Below are positions 25,140-32,599 of a stretch of DNA of 57,512 nt, piece after piece. The first letter of the stretch is position 1; each line of letters opens with the position of its first letter. The notes beneath the pieces were generated by a model. The model did not search any database. It was not told where the DNA came from and saw nothing but the letters and a program-made list of their open reading frames with translations. The stretch is taken from contig JBAYSY010000013.1 of the NCBI GenBank assembly GCA_041675885.1, positions 1 to 57,512 of the forward strand, given 5' to 3'. This DNA comes from JBAYSY01 sp041675885 (GTDB lineage: Bacteria > Pseudomonadota > Alphaproteobacteria > Rhodobacterales > Rhodobacteraceae). Both the position numbers and the translations under genes were made by a program.

Positions 25140-25558
25140 GGGACACCTCCGTTGCGCCCCAAGGGTAACGCCCGTGCCGCCCCTGTCACCAACGAAACCC
25201 GCCGCTCGCGCATCGGTGATCGGCCCGCCCGGCCCCGGGGGCGCAAGGGGGGCCGCTCGCCCCTTCCTGGCCTGCGGCCAAGTGTTCGCCGCTGAAAACT
25301 CTCCACTGGAAGGTTTTCCGGGCGCGGCGTTCGCCATTGAAAACTCTCCACTGGACAGTTTTCAATGGCTCACCCCCAAGAGTATTTCTGGCAAGATGAA
25401 GAATATCAAGAAAACACTTTAATCCATTGTTTGTATTAAAATATCAATGATTGCGGAGGCGGCGTCCCGGAAATGGTGAGGCGGATCAGGAAAGGCGCCA
25501 GTGGCGCCTTTCCCCGCCGAACGGGGATCGGCCCTCGCCGCGAACGGGCGGGCCGGGG
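25140..25558. other. Intergenic region with hairpins, repeated pieces and an AT-rich island
   Basis: No gene is seen. TGAAAACTCTCCACTGGA occurs twice (from 25293 and from 25338). 25334-25368 is a 12-bp hairpin. 25378-25401 matches 35215-35238 at 21 of 24 bases. 25391-25455 is strikingly AT-rich and could hold the promoter of the MBL gene. 25489-25513 is a perfect 11-bp hairpin with an AGT loop that, on the minus strand, lies 46 bp after the racemase stop and may end that transcript. Confidence 0.6.
25334..25368. repeat. 12-bp inverted repeat (hairpin)
   Basis: CCATTGAAAACT pairs exactly with AGTTTTCAATGG around an 11-base loop. The left arm and loop repeat a piece found 45 bp upstream. No T tract follows, and a GAGTATTT...CAAGATGAAG box lies 10 bp downstream. 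Confidence 0.8.
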
Positions 25559-26266
25559 TCAGAAACGCCAGTCCGGGTCGTTCGCCGCCGCCACCGCGGC
25601 GCGGCAGTGCAGTTCGGTGGTGTCGAACAGCGGCACCTCCACATCCGCCTGCCGCACCAGCAGCGGGATCTCGGTGCAGCCCAGCACCACCCCCTCGGCG
25701 CCACGGCCATAGAGCGCGCGGATCAGCGCGACGTAGCGGGCGCGGGTCTCGTCGCGGAACACGTCCTTCACCAACTCGTCGTAGATCGAGGCATGTATGT
25801 AATCGCGCTCACCCTCGTCCGGCAGCACCGTCTCGATGCCATGGAGCGCCAGCCGGTCGGGGTAGAACCTCTCCTCCATCGTCTTCCTGACCCCGATCAG
25901 CGCCACCCGCGACAGTCCCGCCGCGCGGATCGCCTGCGCCGCGGCATCGGCGATATGCAGGAAGGGGATCGACAGCAGGGGCGCGATCCGCGGCACGAAG
26001 CGGTGCACGTCGTTGCAGCAGATCACCACGAACCCGGCGCCCCCGGCCTCCAGCGCCCGCGCCGCTTCCAGCACGATGCCGCAGGCCGCATCCTCGTCGC
26101 CCCGGCCGATCACCGCATCGACGTAATCCTGCCGGTTGACGCTGGCCAAGAGCAGCCGCGCCGAACTCACCCCGCCCAGCCGTTCCTGCGTCAGTTCGTT
26201 CACCCGCCGGTAACAGGCGGCGGTCGAGACCCAGCTGAGCCCGCCGATCATGCCGATCATGCGCAT
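25559..26266 (-). CDS. Aspartate/glutamate racemase family protein
   Basis: 235 residues. The start MRMIGMIGGLSWVST matches the family N-terminus. The two catalytic cysteine regions are FVVICCNDVH (about residues 81-90) and VVLGCTEIPLL (about 195), the pattern of cofactor-independent Asp/Glu racemases. They interconvert L and D amino acids, or related acids, by two-base proton transfer. A good ribosome-binding site (GAGGGGTGAGG) overlaps the end of the upstream flavin reductase gene, 4 bp away, so the two are co-transcribed. The substrate is unknown. Confidence 0.85.
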   Translation of the reverse strand: MRMIGMIGGLSWVSTAACYRRVNELTQERLGGVSSARLLLASVNRQDYVDAVIGRGDEDAACGIVLEAARALEAGGAGFVVICCNDVHRFVPRIAPLLSIPFLHIADAAAQAIRAAGLSRVALIGVRKTMEERFYPDRLALHGIETVLPDEGERDYIHASIYDELVKDVFRDETRARYVALIRALYGRGAEGVVLGCTEIPLLVRQADVEVPLFDTTELHCRAAVAAANDPDWRF

Positions 26267-26270
26267 GGCC

Positions 26271-26873
26271 TCACCCCTCTGGCCGCTGCATCGCGAAGAC
26301 CTCGGTCACGGCGGAATAGTCCATGTAGCCCAGCCGCGACACCGGCCGGAACCGGGTCACGTCGAGGAAGCCGTCCACGAGGCAGTCGTCGCGGATATGC
26401 ACGCCGGTGACCTCGCCCAGCACCATCAGGTTGTTCCGGCCGCGCAGGGTGACCACCTCGACCAGCCGGCATTCGAGGTTGGCGGGTGCCCCCGCCACCC
26501 GCGGGCAGGGGATCGTCTCGCATTCCGCCCGCTTTATCCCGGCGCGGGCGAATTCGTCGTCGCCCGCCGCCCAGGGCCCCGAGGTCTCGTTCATCGCCTC
26601 GCGCGCCGCGTATTCGACGATGTTGACGCAGAACACCCCGGTCTCCTCGATCTGCGCCAGCGAATCCTTGCCGCGCGCCCGGTCGGGCTTGGCCCCGGTC
26701 GAGGCGAACATGACCTGCGGCGGCACATAGGCGGTGGCGTTGAAGAAGGAATAGGGCGCGAGGTTGTCGCCCGCCTTGCCCCGGGTCGAGATCCAGCCGA
26801 TCGGCCGGGGGGTGACGATGGCGTTGAACGGGTTGCGCGGCAGGCCGTGGCCGTCCTCGGGGCGGTAGAACAT
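26271..26873 (-). CDS. Flavin reductase-like domain protein
   Basis: 200 residues from MFYRPEDGHGLPRNPFNAI. The sequence IVTPRPIGWISTRGKAGDNLAPYSFFNA is the FMN-binding part of the flavin reductase-like (FMN-binding split barrel) family, and ECRLVEVVTLRGRNNLMVLGEVTGVH follows the family pattern. Such proteins reduce flavin with NAD(P)H or bind FMN in an oxygenase system. It is directly upstream of the racemase gene in an operon. No partner monooxygenase is adjacent. Confidence 0.85.
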   Translation of the reverse strand: MFYRPEDGHGLPRNPFNAIVTPRPIGWISTRGKAGDNLAPYSFFNATAYVPPQVMFASTGAKPDRARGKDSLAQIEETGVFCVNIVEYAAREAMNETSGPWAAGDDEFARAGIKRAECETIPCPRVAGAPANLECRLVEVVTLRGRNNLMVLGEVTGVHIRDDCLVDGFLDVTRFRPVSRLGYMDYSAVTEVFAMQRPEG

Positions 26874-26961
26874 CGGGGTCTCCTTCCGGTTTGCCCCGAT
26901 CCTGCCCGCATGATAGGGGCGATTCCAGCGGTAAAACGACAAGACGGCACGGGCGGCAGGC

Positions 26962-27444
26962 ATGTTCCATCTGGCGGAAGAATCCCCCGGCGACTGGTGG
27001 GAGGTCGAGGCGCTTCTCGACCTGTGTTTCGCGCCGGGGCGCGAGGCGCTTTCGTCCTATCGCCTGCGCGACGGGGTGGCGCCGGTCGCGGCCCTGTGCC
27101 TCGTGCTGCGCGACGGAGAGGGGGTGCTGGCGGCGGCGATCCGCTACTGGCCGGTGCTGGTGGGCGGACGGCGGGCCTTGCTGCTTGGTCCCGTCGCCGT
27201 GCACCCCACCCGGCAGGGCGAGGGGCTGGGGGCATTCCTGATCCGCGAATCGCTGGCCATCGCCCTGCGGTCGGGGTGGGAACGGGTGCTGCTGGTGGGG
27301 GACGCGCCCTATTACGGCCGGTTCGGCTTTACCCGGCGCGAAGGCGTGGCGATGCCGCCGCCCACCAACCCCGACCGGGTGCTGGGGTTCGAACTGGTCC
27401 CCGGCGCCTGGGAGGGGGTGGCGGGCGAGGTGACGAAAGCCTGA
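26962..27444 (+). CDS. GNAT-family N-acetyltransferase
   Basis: 160 residues. The acetyl-CoA loop is in GPVAVHPTRQGEGLGAFLI (about residues 75-93), followed by VLLVGDAPYYGRFGF, which is typical of YhbS-like acetyltransferases. It transfers acetyl from acetyl-CoA to an unknown amine. It is divergent from the flavin reductase gene (88 bp) and followed 33 bp later by the EcsC gene. Confidence 0.85.
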   Translation: MFHLAEESPGDWWEVEALLDLCFAPGREALSSYRLRDGVAPVAALCLVLRDGEGVLAAAIRYWPVLVGGRRALLLGPVAVHPTRQGEGLGAFLIRESLAIALRSGWERVLLVGDAPYYGRFGFTRREGVAMPPPTNPDRVLGFELVPGAWEGVAGEVTKA

Positions 27445-27477
27445 GCCATTGCAGCCGGGGCAGGGGTTTCCTACCTG

Positions 27478-28266
27478 ATGGGGATGGAAAATGCCGTCAC
27501 CCTTCCTGCGCCCGCCGTCCTGCCCGTGCCTGCCGGGGATGCCGGGGCCGAGATCGCCCGCCTCGCCGCGCGCTACCGCGCCGCCGGGGGCGGGGTGATG
27601 GGGCTGGTCAACGGTTTCGGGACGCGGCTTGAAGAGCGGATGCAGGCGCTGCCCGCGCCGGTCCGGGCGCGGCTCGATTCGGTGGTGCGGGGCGCGCTGG
27701 AAGGTGCCTACGGCGTCGCGCGCCGGTCTCCGGCGCTGCCCGCGCGGGGGCATGTGGCGCTGGCCTGCGCCAGCGGAGCGGCCGGGGGCGCGGGCGGGCT
27801 GGCGACGGCGCTGGCGGAACTGCCGTTCACGGTGACGCTGATCCTGCACGGGATTCAGGACGTGGCCGGGGGGCATGGCTTCGATCCGGCCGGGGAGGCG
27901 ACCCGGCGCGAGGTGCTGCGAATCTTCGGTTCGGGCGGGCCGCTGCGGTCTGACGACGGGGTGGACAGCGCCTTTCTGGGCGCGCGGCTGACGCTGACCG
28001 GCCCGGCGATCCAGCGGATGATCTCGCTTGCGGCCCCAAGGGTGGCGGCGGCGCTGGGGCCGAAGCTGGCGGCGCAATCGGTGCCGGTGCTGGGGGCGCT
28101 GGCGGGGGCGGGGCTGAACGCCGCCTTCCTCGGCTATTACCGCGAGATGGCCCATGTCCGTTTCGGGCTGCTGACGCTGGCCGCCCGGCACGATCCGGTG
28201 GCGGTCATGGCCGCCTTCCGTGCGGCGGCGGAACCGCCGGGGATCGTGAAAGGCCCGGAATCGTGA
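27478..28266 (+). CDS. EcsC-family protein
   Basis: 262 residues. The EcsC pattern is visible in MGLVNGFGTRLEERMQALP, the hydrophobic central part (GHVALACASGAAGGAGGLATALAELPFTVTLILHGIQDVA) and GLNAAFLGYYREMAHVRFGLLTLA. The biochemical role of the family is unclear. The first ATG (27478) and a second one two codons later are both possible starts; neither has a strong ribosome-binding site. It follows the GNAT gene on the same strand. Confidence 0.75.
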   Translation: MGMENAVTLPAPAVLPVPAGDAGAEIARLAARYRAAGGGVMGLVNGFGTRLEERMQALPAPVRARLDSVVRGALEGAYGVARRSPALPARGHVALACASGAAGGAGGLATALAELPFTVTLILHGIQDVAGGHGFDPAGEATRREVLRIFGSGGPLRSDDGVDSAFLGARLTLTGPAIQRMISLAAPRVAAALGPKLAAQSVPVLGALAGAGLNAAFLGYYREMAHVRFGLLTLAARHDPVAVMAAFRAAAEPPGIVKGPES

Positions 28267-28278
28267 AAGAGCAGGGGG

Positions 28279-28824
28279 TCAGCCGCCGATCCAGGCCCGG
28301 ATCGAATCGGCGAAGGCGATGATCGCCGCCAGCAGGGCGAGGCCCCCGGCCACCATCGAGACGATGAACCCCTTGGACGGCAGATGCCCGATCCGTTCGG
28401 TGAGGGTGGCGAGGCCGGTCTCGCTCTCGCGCAGGCGGTTTTTCAGGGTGATCATCTGGGCCTTCGCCTCGGCCAGATCGGCAGACAGATATGTGCCGCG
28501 CACCTCGAGTCCCGCGAGACGCGTGTCATGATCCTCGGGTTCGACCCGGTCACCATCCGCCCCCTCCCGCAGCAGGAACTCGGTCAGGAACAGCCGGGTG
28601 AAGCCGCAGTGGTTGCAGACCAGCGGCACGAAGTCGAAGGTCTGCAATCCCGACGCCGGGATGCCCCCGCCGGAGATCATGCCGACCTGCTGCACGATGT
28701 CGGGCGTGTCCTCGGACGGGTGCGGGATGGTCCAGCCGCGTTCGGAGCCGCAGGCCTCGCAGCGCAGGGCGATGCCCTTGTCGCTCATCCTCTGGCCGAT
28801 GTCGCTGATGCGGAGCAGGGTCAT
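28279..28824 (-). CDS. Zinc-ribbon, coiled-coil, C-terminal membrane-anchored protein
   Basis: 181 residues. Two CxxC pairs (Cys22/Cys25 in RCEACGSERG and Cys70/Cys73 in VCNHCGFTR) can bind one zinc. Residues 112-146 look like a coiled coil (ADLAEAKAQMITLKNRLRE), and residues 153-172 form one membrane segment near the C-terminus. No known family is recognised. It is convergent with the EcsC gene (12 bp apart). A second ATG at residue 13 is also a possible start. Confidence 0.65.
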   Translation of the reverse strand: MTLLRISDIGQRMSDKGIALRCEACGSERGWTIPHPSEDTPDIVQQVGMISGGGIPASGLQTFDFVPLVCNHCGFTRLFLTEFLLREGADGDRVEPEDHDTRLAGLEVRGTYLSADLAEAKAQMITLKNRLRESETGLATLTERIGHLPSKGFIVSMVAGGLALLAAIIAFADSIRAWIGG

Positions 28825-28867
28825 GCCCCTGCTCTGCAGCGCAAAGGCTAACGCGCGGTTAACCCCC

Positions 28868-31114
28868 TCAGCCCCGTTCCGGCGCCGCCAGCCAGTCCAT
28901 CAGCGCCGGGCGCACGCTGGGGGCATCCGAGGCGATGGCCGCGTCGATCACCGCGCGGGCCTCGGACAGATCGACCCGGCGGATCAGGTGCTTCACCGGC
29001 CCGATCGAGGCCGGGCGCATCGACAGCGACCTGATCCCGATCGCCGCCAGGGCCAGCGCCTCGATCGGCCGACCCGCGTCCTCGCCGCAGAACGACAGCT
29101 GCGTGGCACTGTTTTCGCAGCGGGCCAGGATCTGCCGCAGGAAAGTCAGGTAGCCGCTGTCCAGCGTGTCGTAGCGCCGCCGCACCCGCTCGTTCTCGCG
29201 ATCCGCCGCGAAGAAGAACTGCTTGAGGTCGTTGCCGCCGATCGAGATGAAATCGACCTGCTCGAAAAAGGCCTGCGGGGCGTAGGCGAGCGAGGGCGTC
29301 TCCAGCATCGCGCCGACCTGAAGGCTTTCGGGCAGCATGCGGCCCATCTTCGCCTCGTGCTCCAGCGTGCGGTGCAGCAGGTCGCGCGCGGCGGTGAACT
29401 CGGCCATCTGCGCGACGAAGGGGAACATGACCGTGAGCGGCCGCCCGTTCGCGGCGCGGATGAGCGCCTGAAGCTGCATCCGCAGCACGCCGGGCTTTTC
29501 CAGCCCGACCCGGATCGCCCGCCAGCCCATCGCCGGATTGGGTTCGTCCTGCGGCTTCATGTAGGGCAGAACCTTGTCGGAGCCGATATCGAGCGTGCGG
29601 AACACCACCCGCCGCCCGTGGGCGGCCTCCATCACCCGCGCGTAGATCGCGGCCAGCTCGTCGCGCCGGGGCACGTTGCTGCGGATCAGGAACTGCAACT
29701 CGGTGCGGAACAGCCCGACCCCCTCGGCCCCGGAACTTTCAAGCGAAGGCAGGTCCGCCATCAGCCCGGCGTTCATCTGTAGCGACACCGTGGTGCCGCA
29801 CAGCCCCTGCGCCGGCAGGTCGCGCAGGCTGGCGTAACGTTCCTGCGCCTTGGCCTGCATGGCGATCTTGTCGCGGAAGGCCACCGCCACCGTGTCCTCG
29901 GGCCGCAGATGCACGAAGCCCTGATCGCCATCGACAAGGATGCGGTCGCCGTTCAGCGCCTCGGTGGTGATGCGGTCGGCGTGGATCACCAGCGGGATCA
30001 CCAGCGCGCGGGCGACGATCGCCGCATGGCTGCCGACCGAGCCTTCCTCCAGCACCACACCCTTGAGCTTGCGGCCGTATTCCAGCAGTTCCGCCGGGCC
30101 GATGTTCCGTGCCACCAGCACCGGGTCGGGCGGCATTTCGGCGCCGGTGTCGCGGCCCTGTCCGGTCAGGATCCGCAACAGCCGGTTCGACAGGTCGTCG
30201 AGGTCATGCAGCCGTTCGCGCAGATAGGCATCGGGCACCTGTTCCAGCCGGGCCCTTGCGGTGGATTGTTCCTTTTCCACCGCCGCCTCGGCCGAAAGGC
30301 CAAGGGCGATGTCCTCTTCCATCCGTCTTGCCCAGCCCCGGGAATGGGCGAACATGCGATAGGCTTCCAGAACCTGTTTCTGGTCCTTGTCGAGGCTGGC
30401 GGCCGACAGCAGGTCATCGACCGATACCCGCAGCTGGGCCACGGCGGCGCGGATACGCTCCACCTCGCGCTTGGGGTCGTCGGCCACCGGGTTGGTGACG
30501 ACCACCCGGGGTTCGTGCAGCCAGACATGGCCTTCGGCCGCGCCCTCCTGCCCGGTGGCGCCGTGGATCACCACCGGCCGGGTGTGCAGTTGCGCCACCC
30601 CGTCGCCGTCGCCGCTGAAGGCGCCAAGCTCGGTCATCTCGGCCAGCACCATCGCCACGACCTCAAGGCCGTAGACCTCATCTTCCGAGAACTGCCGCGC
30701 CTCGCGCGACTGCACCACCAGCACGCCCAGTTTCTCGCCCACCCGCTGGATCGGCACGCCGAGGAACGAGGAGAAGATTTCTTCCCCGGTCTCGGGCATG
30801 AAGCGGAAGCCGGGTTCGGCGGGTGCGTTGCCGGTGTTGAACGGCGCGGCGGAACGCGCGACCCTTCCCACCAGCCCTTCGCCCAGTTTCAGCCGGGTCT
30901 TGTGGACGGCCTCGGGGTTCAGCCCCTCGGTCGCGCAAAGCTCCAGTGTGCCGGGGTCGCGGAACAGATAGACCGAACAGACCTCGGAGCGCATCGAATC
31001 CGCGATCAGCCGGACGATACGGTCAAGCCGCACCTGCCCTTCGGCCGGAGAGGCGAGGGTATCGCGCAGGCGCCGCAGAAGTTTGCGGCTTTCGGTTTCG
31101 CTGCGTTCGGGCAT
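28868..31114 (-). CDS. ptsP: Phosphoenolpyruvate-protein phosphotransferase PtsP (EI-Ntr)
   Basis: 748 residues. An N-terminal GAF domain (about 25-165) is followed by the enzyme I domains: a helical N-terminal region, the phosphohistidine segment EEGSVGSHAAIVARAL (His363), and the PEP-binding C-terminal domain (about 440-735) with GVGLFRTELQFLIR, VGAMLETPSLAY, FISIGGNDL and LSFCGEDAG. It starts the nitrogen phosphotransferase chain (EI-Ntr to NPr to EIIA-Ntr). It lies 17 bp downstream of lysC, the usual arrangement in alphaproteobacteria, so they are co-transcribed. NPr and EIIA-Ntr genes are not in the window. Confidence 0.95.
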   Translation of the reverse strand: MPERSETESRKLLRRLRDTLASPAEGQVRLDRIVRLIADSMRSEVCSVYLFRDPGTLELCATEGLNPEAVHKTRLKLGEGLVGRVARSAAPFNTGNAPAEPGFRFMPETGEEIFSSFLGVPIQRVGEKLGVLVVQSREARQFSEDEVYGLEVVAMVLAEMTELGAFSGDGDGVAQLHTRPVVIHGATGQEGAAEGHVWLHEPRVVVTNPVADDPKREVERIRAAVAQLRVSVDDLLSAASLDKDQKQVLEAYRMFAHSRGWARRMEEDIALGLSAEAAVEKEQSTARARLEQVPDAYLRERLHDLDDLSNRLLRILTGQGRDTGAEMPPDPVLVARNIGPAELLEYGRKLKGVVLEEGSVGSHAAIVARALVIPLVIHADRITTEALNGDRILVDGDQGFVHLRPEDTVAVAFRDKIAMQAKAQERYASLRDLPAQGLCGTTVSLQMNAGLMADLPSLESSGAEGVGLFRTELQFLIRSNVPRRDELAAIYARVMEAAHGRRVVFRTLDIGSDKVLPYMKPQDEPNPAMGWRAIRVGLEKPGVLRMQLQALIRAANGRPLTVMFPFVAQMAEFTAARDLLHRTLEHEAKMGRMLPESLQVGAMLETPSLAYAPQAFFEQVDFISIGGNDLKQFFFAADRENERVRRRYDTLDSGYLTFLRQILARCENSATQLSFCGEDAGRPIEALALAAIGIRSLSMRPASIGPVKHLIRRVDLSEARAVIDAAIASDAPSVRPALMDWLAAPERG

Positions 31115-31131
31115 TGCCCCCCGCCGGTTGA

Positions 31132-32388
31132 TCAGGCCCTGTCGAGGCCGAAGGCATCATGGAGCGCCTGAACGGCAAGTTCCATATACTTTCGGTCGAT
31201 CAGGACGGATATCTTGATTTCCGACGTGGCGATGATCTTGATGTTGATGCCTTCGGACGCAAGTGCCCGGAACATGGTCGCCGCAACCCCCGCGTGTGAA
31301 CGCATCCCGATGCCGACGACCGAGATCTTGGCCACCTCGCTGTCGGCCTCCATCCGGTCGAAGGCGATCTCGCCGCGATCGCGCGCCGCGATCATGGCGG
31401 TTTCCGCCCGTTCCATCTGATCGACCGGGCAGGAGAAGGTCATGTCGGTCACGCCGCCGCGATGGGCCGCGCCCCCGTCTTCGGATATGTTCTGCACGAT
31501 CATGTCGACATTGACCCCGGCCTCGGCCAGGGGGCCGAAGATCGCCGCGGCGATGCCGGGGCGGTCCTCGATGGTGACGAGGGTCATCTTCGCCTCGTCG
31601 CGGGAATAGGCGATGCCGGAGACGGCCTTGGATTCCATGATTTCATCCTCGTCGCAGACCAGGGTTCCCGAATTCTCGTCGCTGTCCTCGAAACTCGACA
31701 GCACCCGCAGCCGCACCTTGAAGCGCATGGCCAGTTCCACCGAACGGGTCTGGAGCACCTTGGCGCCGAGGCTGGAAAGTTCCAGCATCTCCTCGAAGGC
31801 GATCCGGTCGAGCTTGCGCGCCTTGCCGCTGATGCGCGGGTCGGTGGTGTAGATGCCATCGACATCGGTGTAGATGTCGCAGCGTTCGGCGCCGAAGGCG
31901 GCGGCGAAGGCCACGGCGGTGGTGTCCGAACCGCCCCGGCCCAGCGTGGTGATGCGGCCCTCGGGCGAGAGGCCCTGAAAGCCCGCGATCACCGCGACCT
32001 TCATGCCTTCGGCGAATTTCTGGTCGATATTGGCACGGGGGATATCGACGAACCGCGCCGCGCCGTGCTGGCTGGTGGTCAGGATCGGCACCTGCCAGCC
32101 CTGCCAGCTTCGCGCGGGGACGCCCATTTCCTGCAATCGCAGGGACATCAGCCCGGCGGTGACGTTCTCGCCGCTGGCCACCACCGCGTCATATTCGCGT
32201 GCGTCGTAGAAGGGCGAGGTGTCGGTGACCCATTTCACCAGTTCGTTGGTCTTGCCGGACATGGCCGAGACGATGACGATCACGTCATAGCCGCGTTCGA
32301 CCTCGCGCGCCACCCGGGCGGCGGCGTTCGCGATACGGTCGAGGTCGGCAACCGAGGTGCCGCCGAACTTCATCACCAGAACCGGCAT
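31132..32388 (-). CDS. lysC: Aspartate kinase
   Basis: 418 residues. It phosphorylates L-aspartate, the first step to lysine, threonine and methionine. The start MPVLVMKFGGTSVADLDRI is the family N-terminus; GRGGSDTTAVAFAAAFGA and ERCDIYTDVDGIYTTDPR are catalytic segments. Two ACT domains at the C-terminus (about 265-415) with VGIGMRSHAGVAATMF and NIKIIATSEIKISVLI bind the feedback effectors. ATG 32388 is preferred over a start 9 codons upstream. Upstream of ptsP in the same transcript. Confidence 0.95.
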   Translation of the reverse strand: MPVLVMKFGGTSVADLDRIANAAARVAREVERGYDVIVIVSAMSGKTNELVKWVTDTSPFYDAREYDAVVASGENVTAGLMSLRLQEMGVPARSWQGWQVPILTTSQHGAARFVDIPRANIDQKFAEGMKVAVIAGFQGLSPEGRITTLGRGGSDTTAVAFAAAFGAERCDIYTDVDGIYTTDPRISGKARKLDRIAFEEMLELSSLGAKVLQTRSVELAMRFKVRLRVLSSFEDSDENSGTLVCDEDEIMESKAVSGIAYSRDEAKMTLVTIEDRPGIAAAIFGPLAEAGVNVDMIVQNISEDGGAAHRGGVTDMTFSCPVDQMERAETAMIAARDRGEIAFDRMEADSEVAKISVVGIGMRSHAGVAATMFRALASEGINIKIIATSEIKISVLIDRKYMELAVQALHDAFGLDRA

Positions 32389-32514
32389 GGGGCATCCTTC
32401 GCACAAAGCCAGCAAATCGCGCGCTTCCTACGCGATGGGTGGGGCGGGTGCAAGCGGGCCCGTGCGGGGGGGATCAGAACAAAGTCGTTCTCTCTGCCCG
32501 GAAGTTTTCCCCTC

Positions 32515-32586
32515 CCCTTGCCCGGGATCAAGATGCGCCAGCGCCGCCGGGCAGCGCCCCCCGCGGTCGGCCGCTGCCCTCTGTTT
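32515..32586. repeat. Dispersed palindromic repeat, copy A
   Basis: Starts CCCCTTGCCCGGGATCAAG, continues through a GGGCAGCG...CGCTGCCC stem-loop and ends CTCTGTT. Lies between lysC (upstream side) and the 3-prime end of the FtsX-type permease gene. Related copies are listed separately. Confidence 0.6.
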
Positions 32587-32599
32587 CGCCTGAGCGGCC

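Noticed and set aside
26257..28191. A 644-codon frame antisense to the GNAT and EcsC genes, ending in an apparent flavin-reductase shadow
   Set aside because: No motif; spans several real genes of both strands.
32389..32599. Lysine riboswitch upstream of lysC
   Set aside because: The region is mostly the dispersed repeat and GC-rich spacer; no riboswitch core could be recognised by eye.
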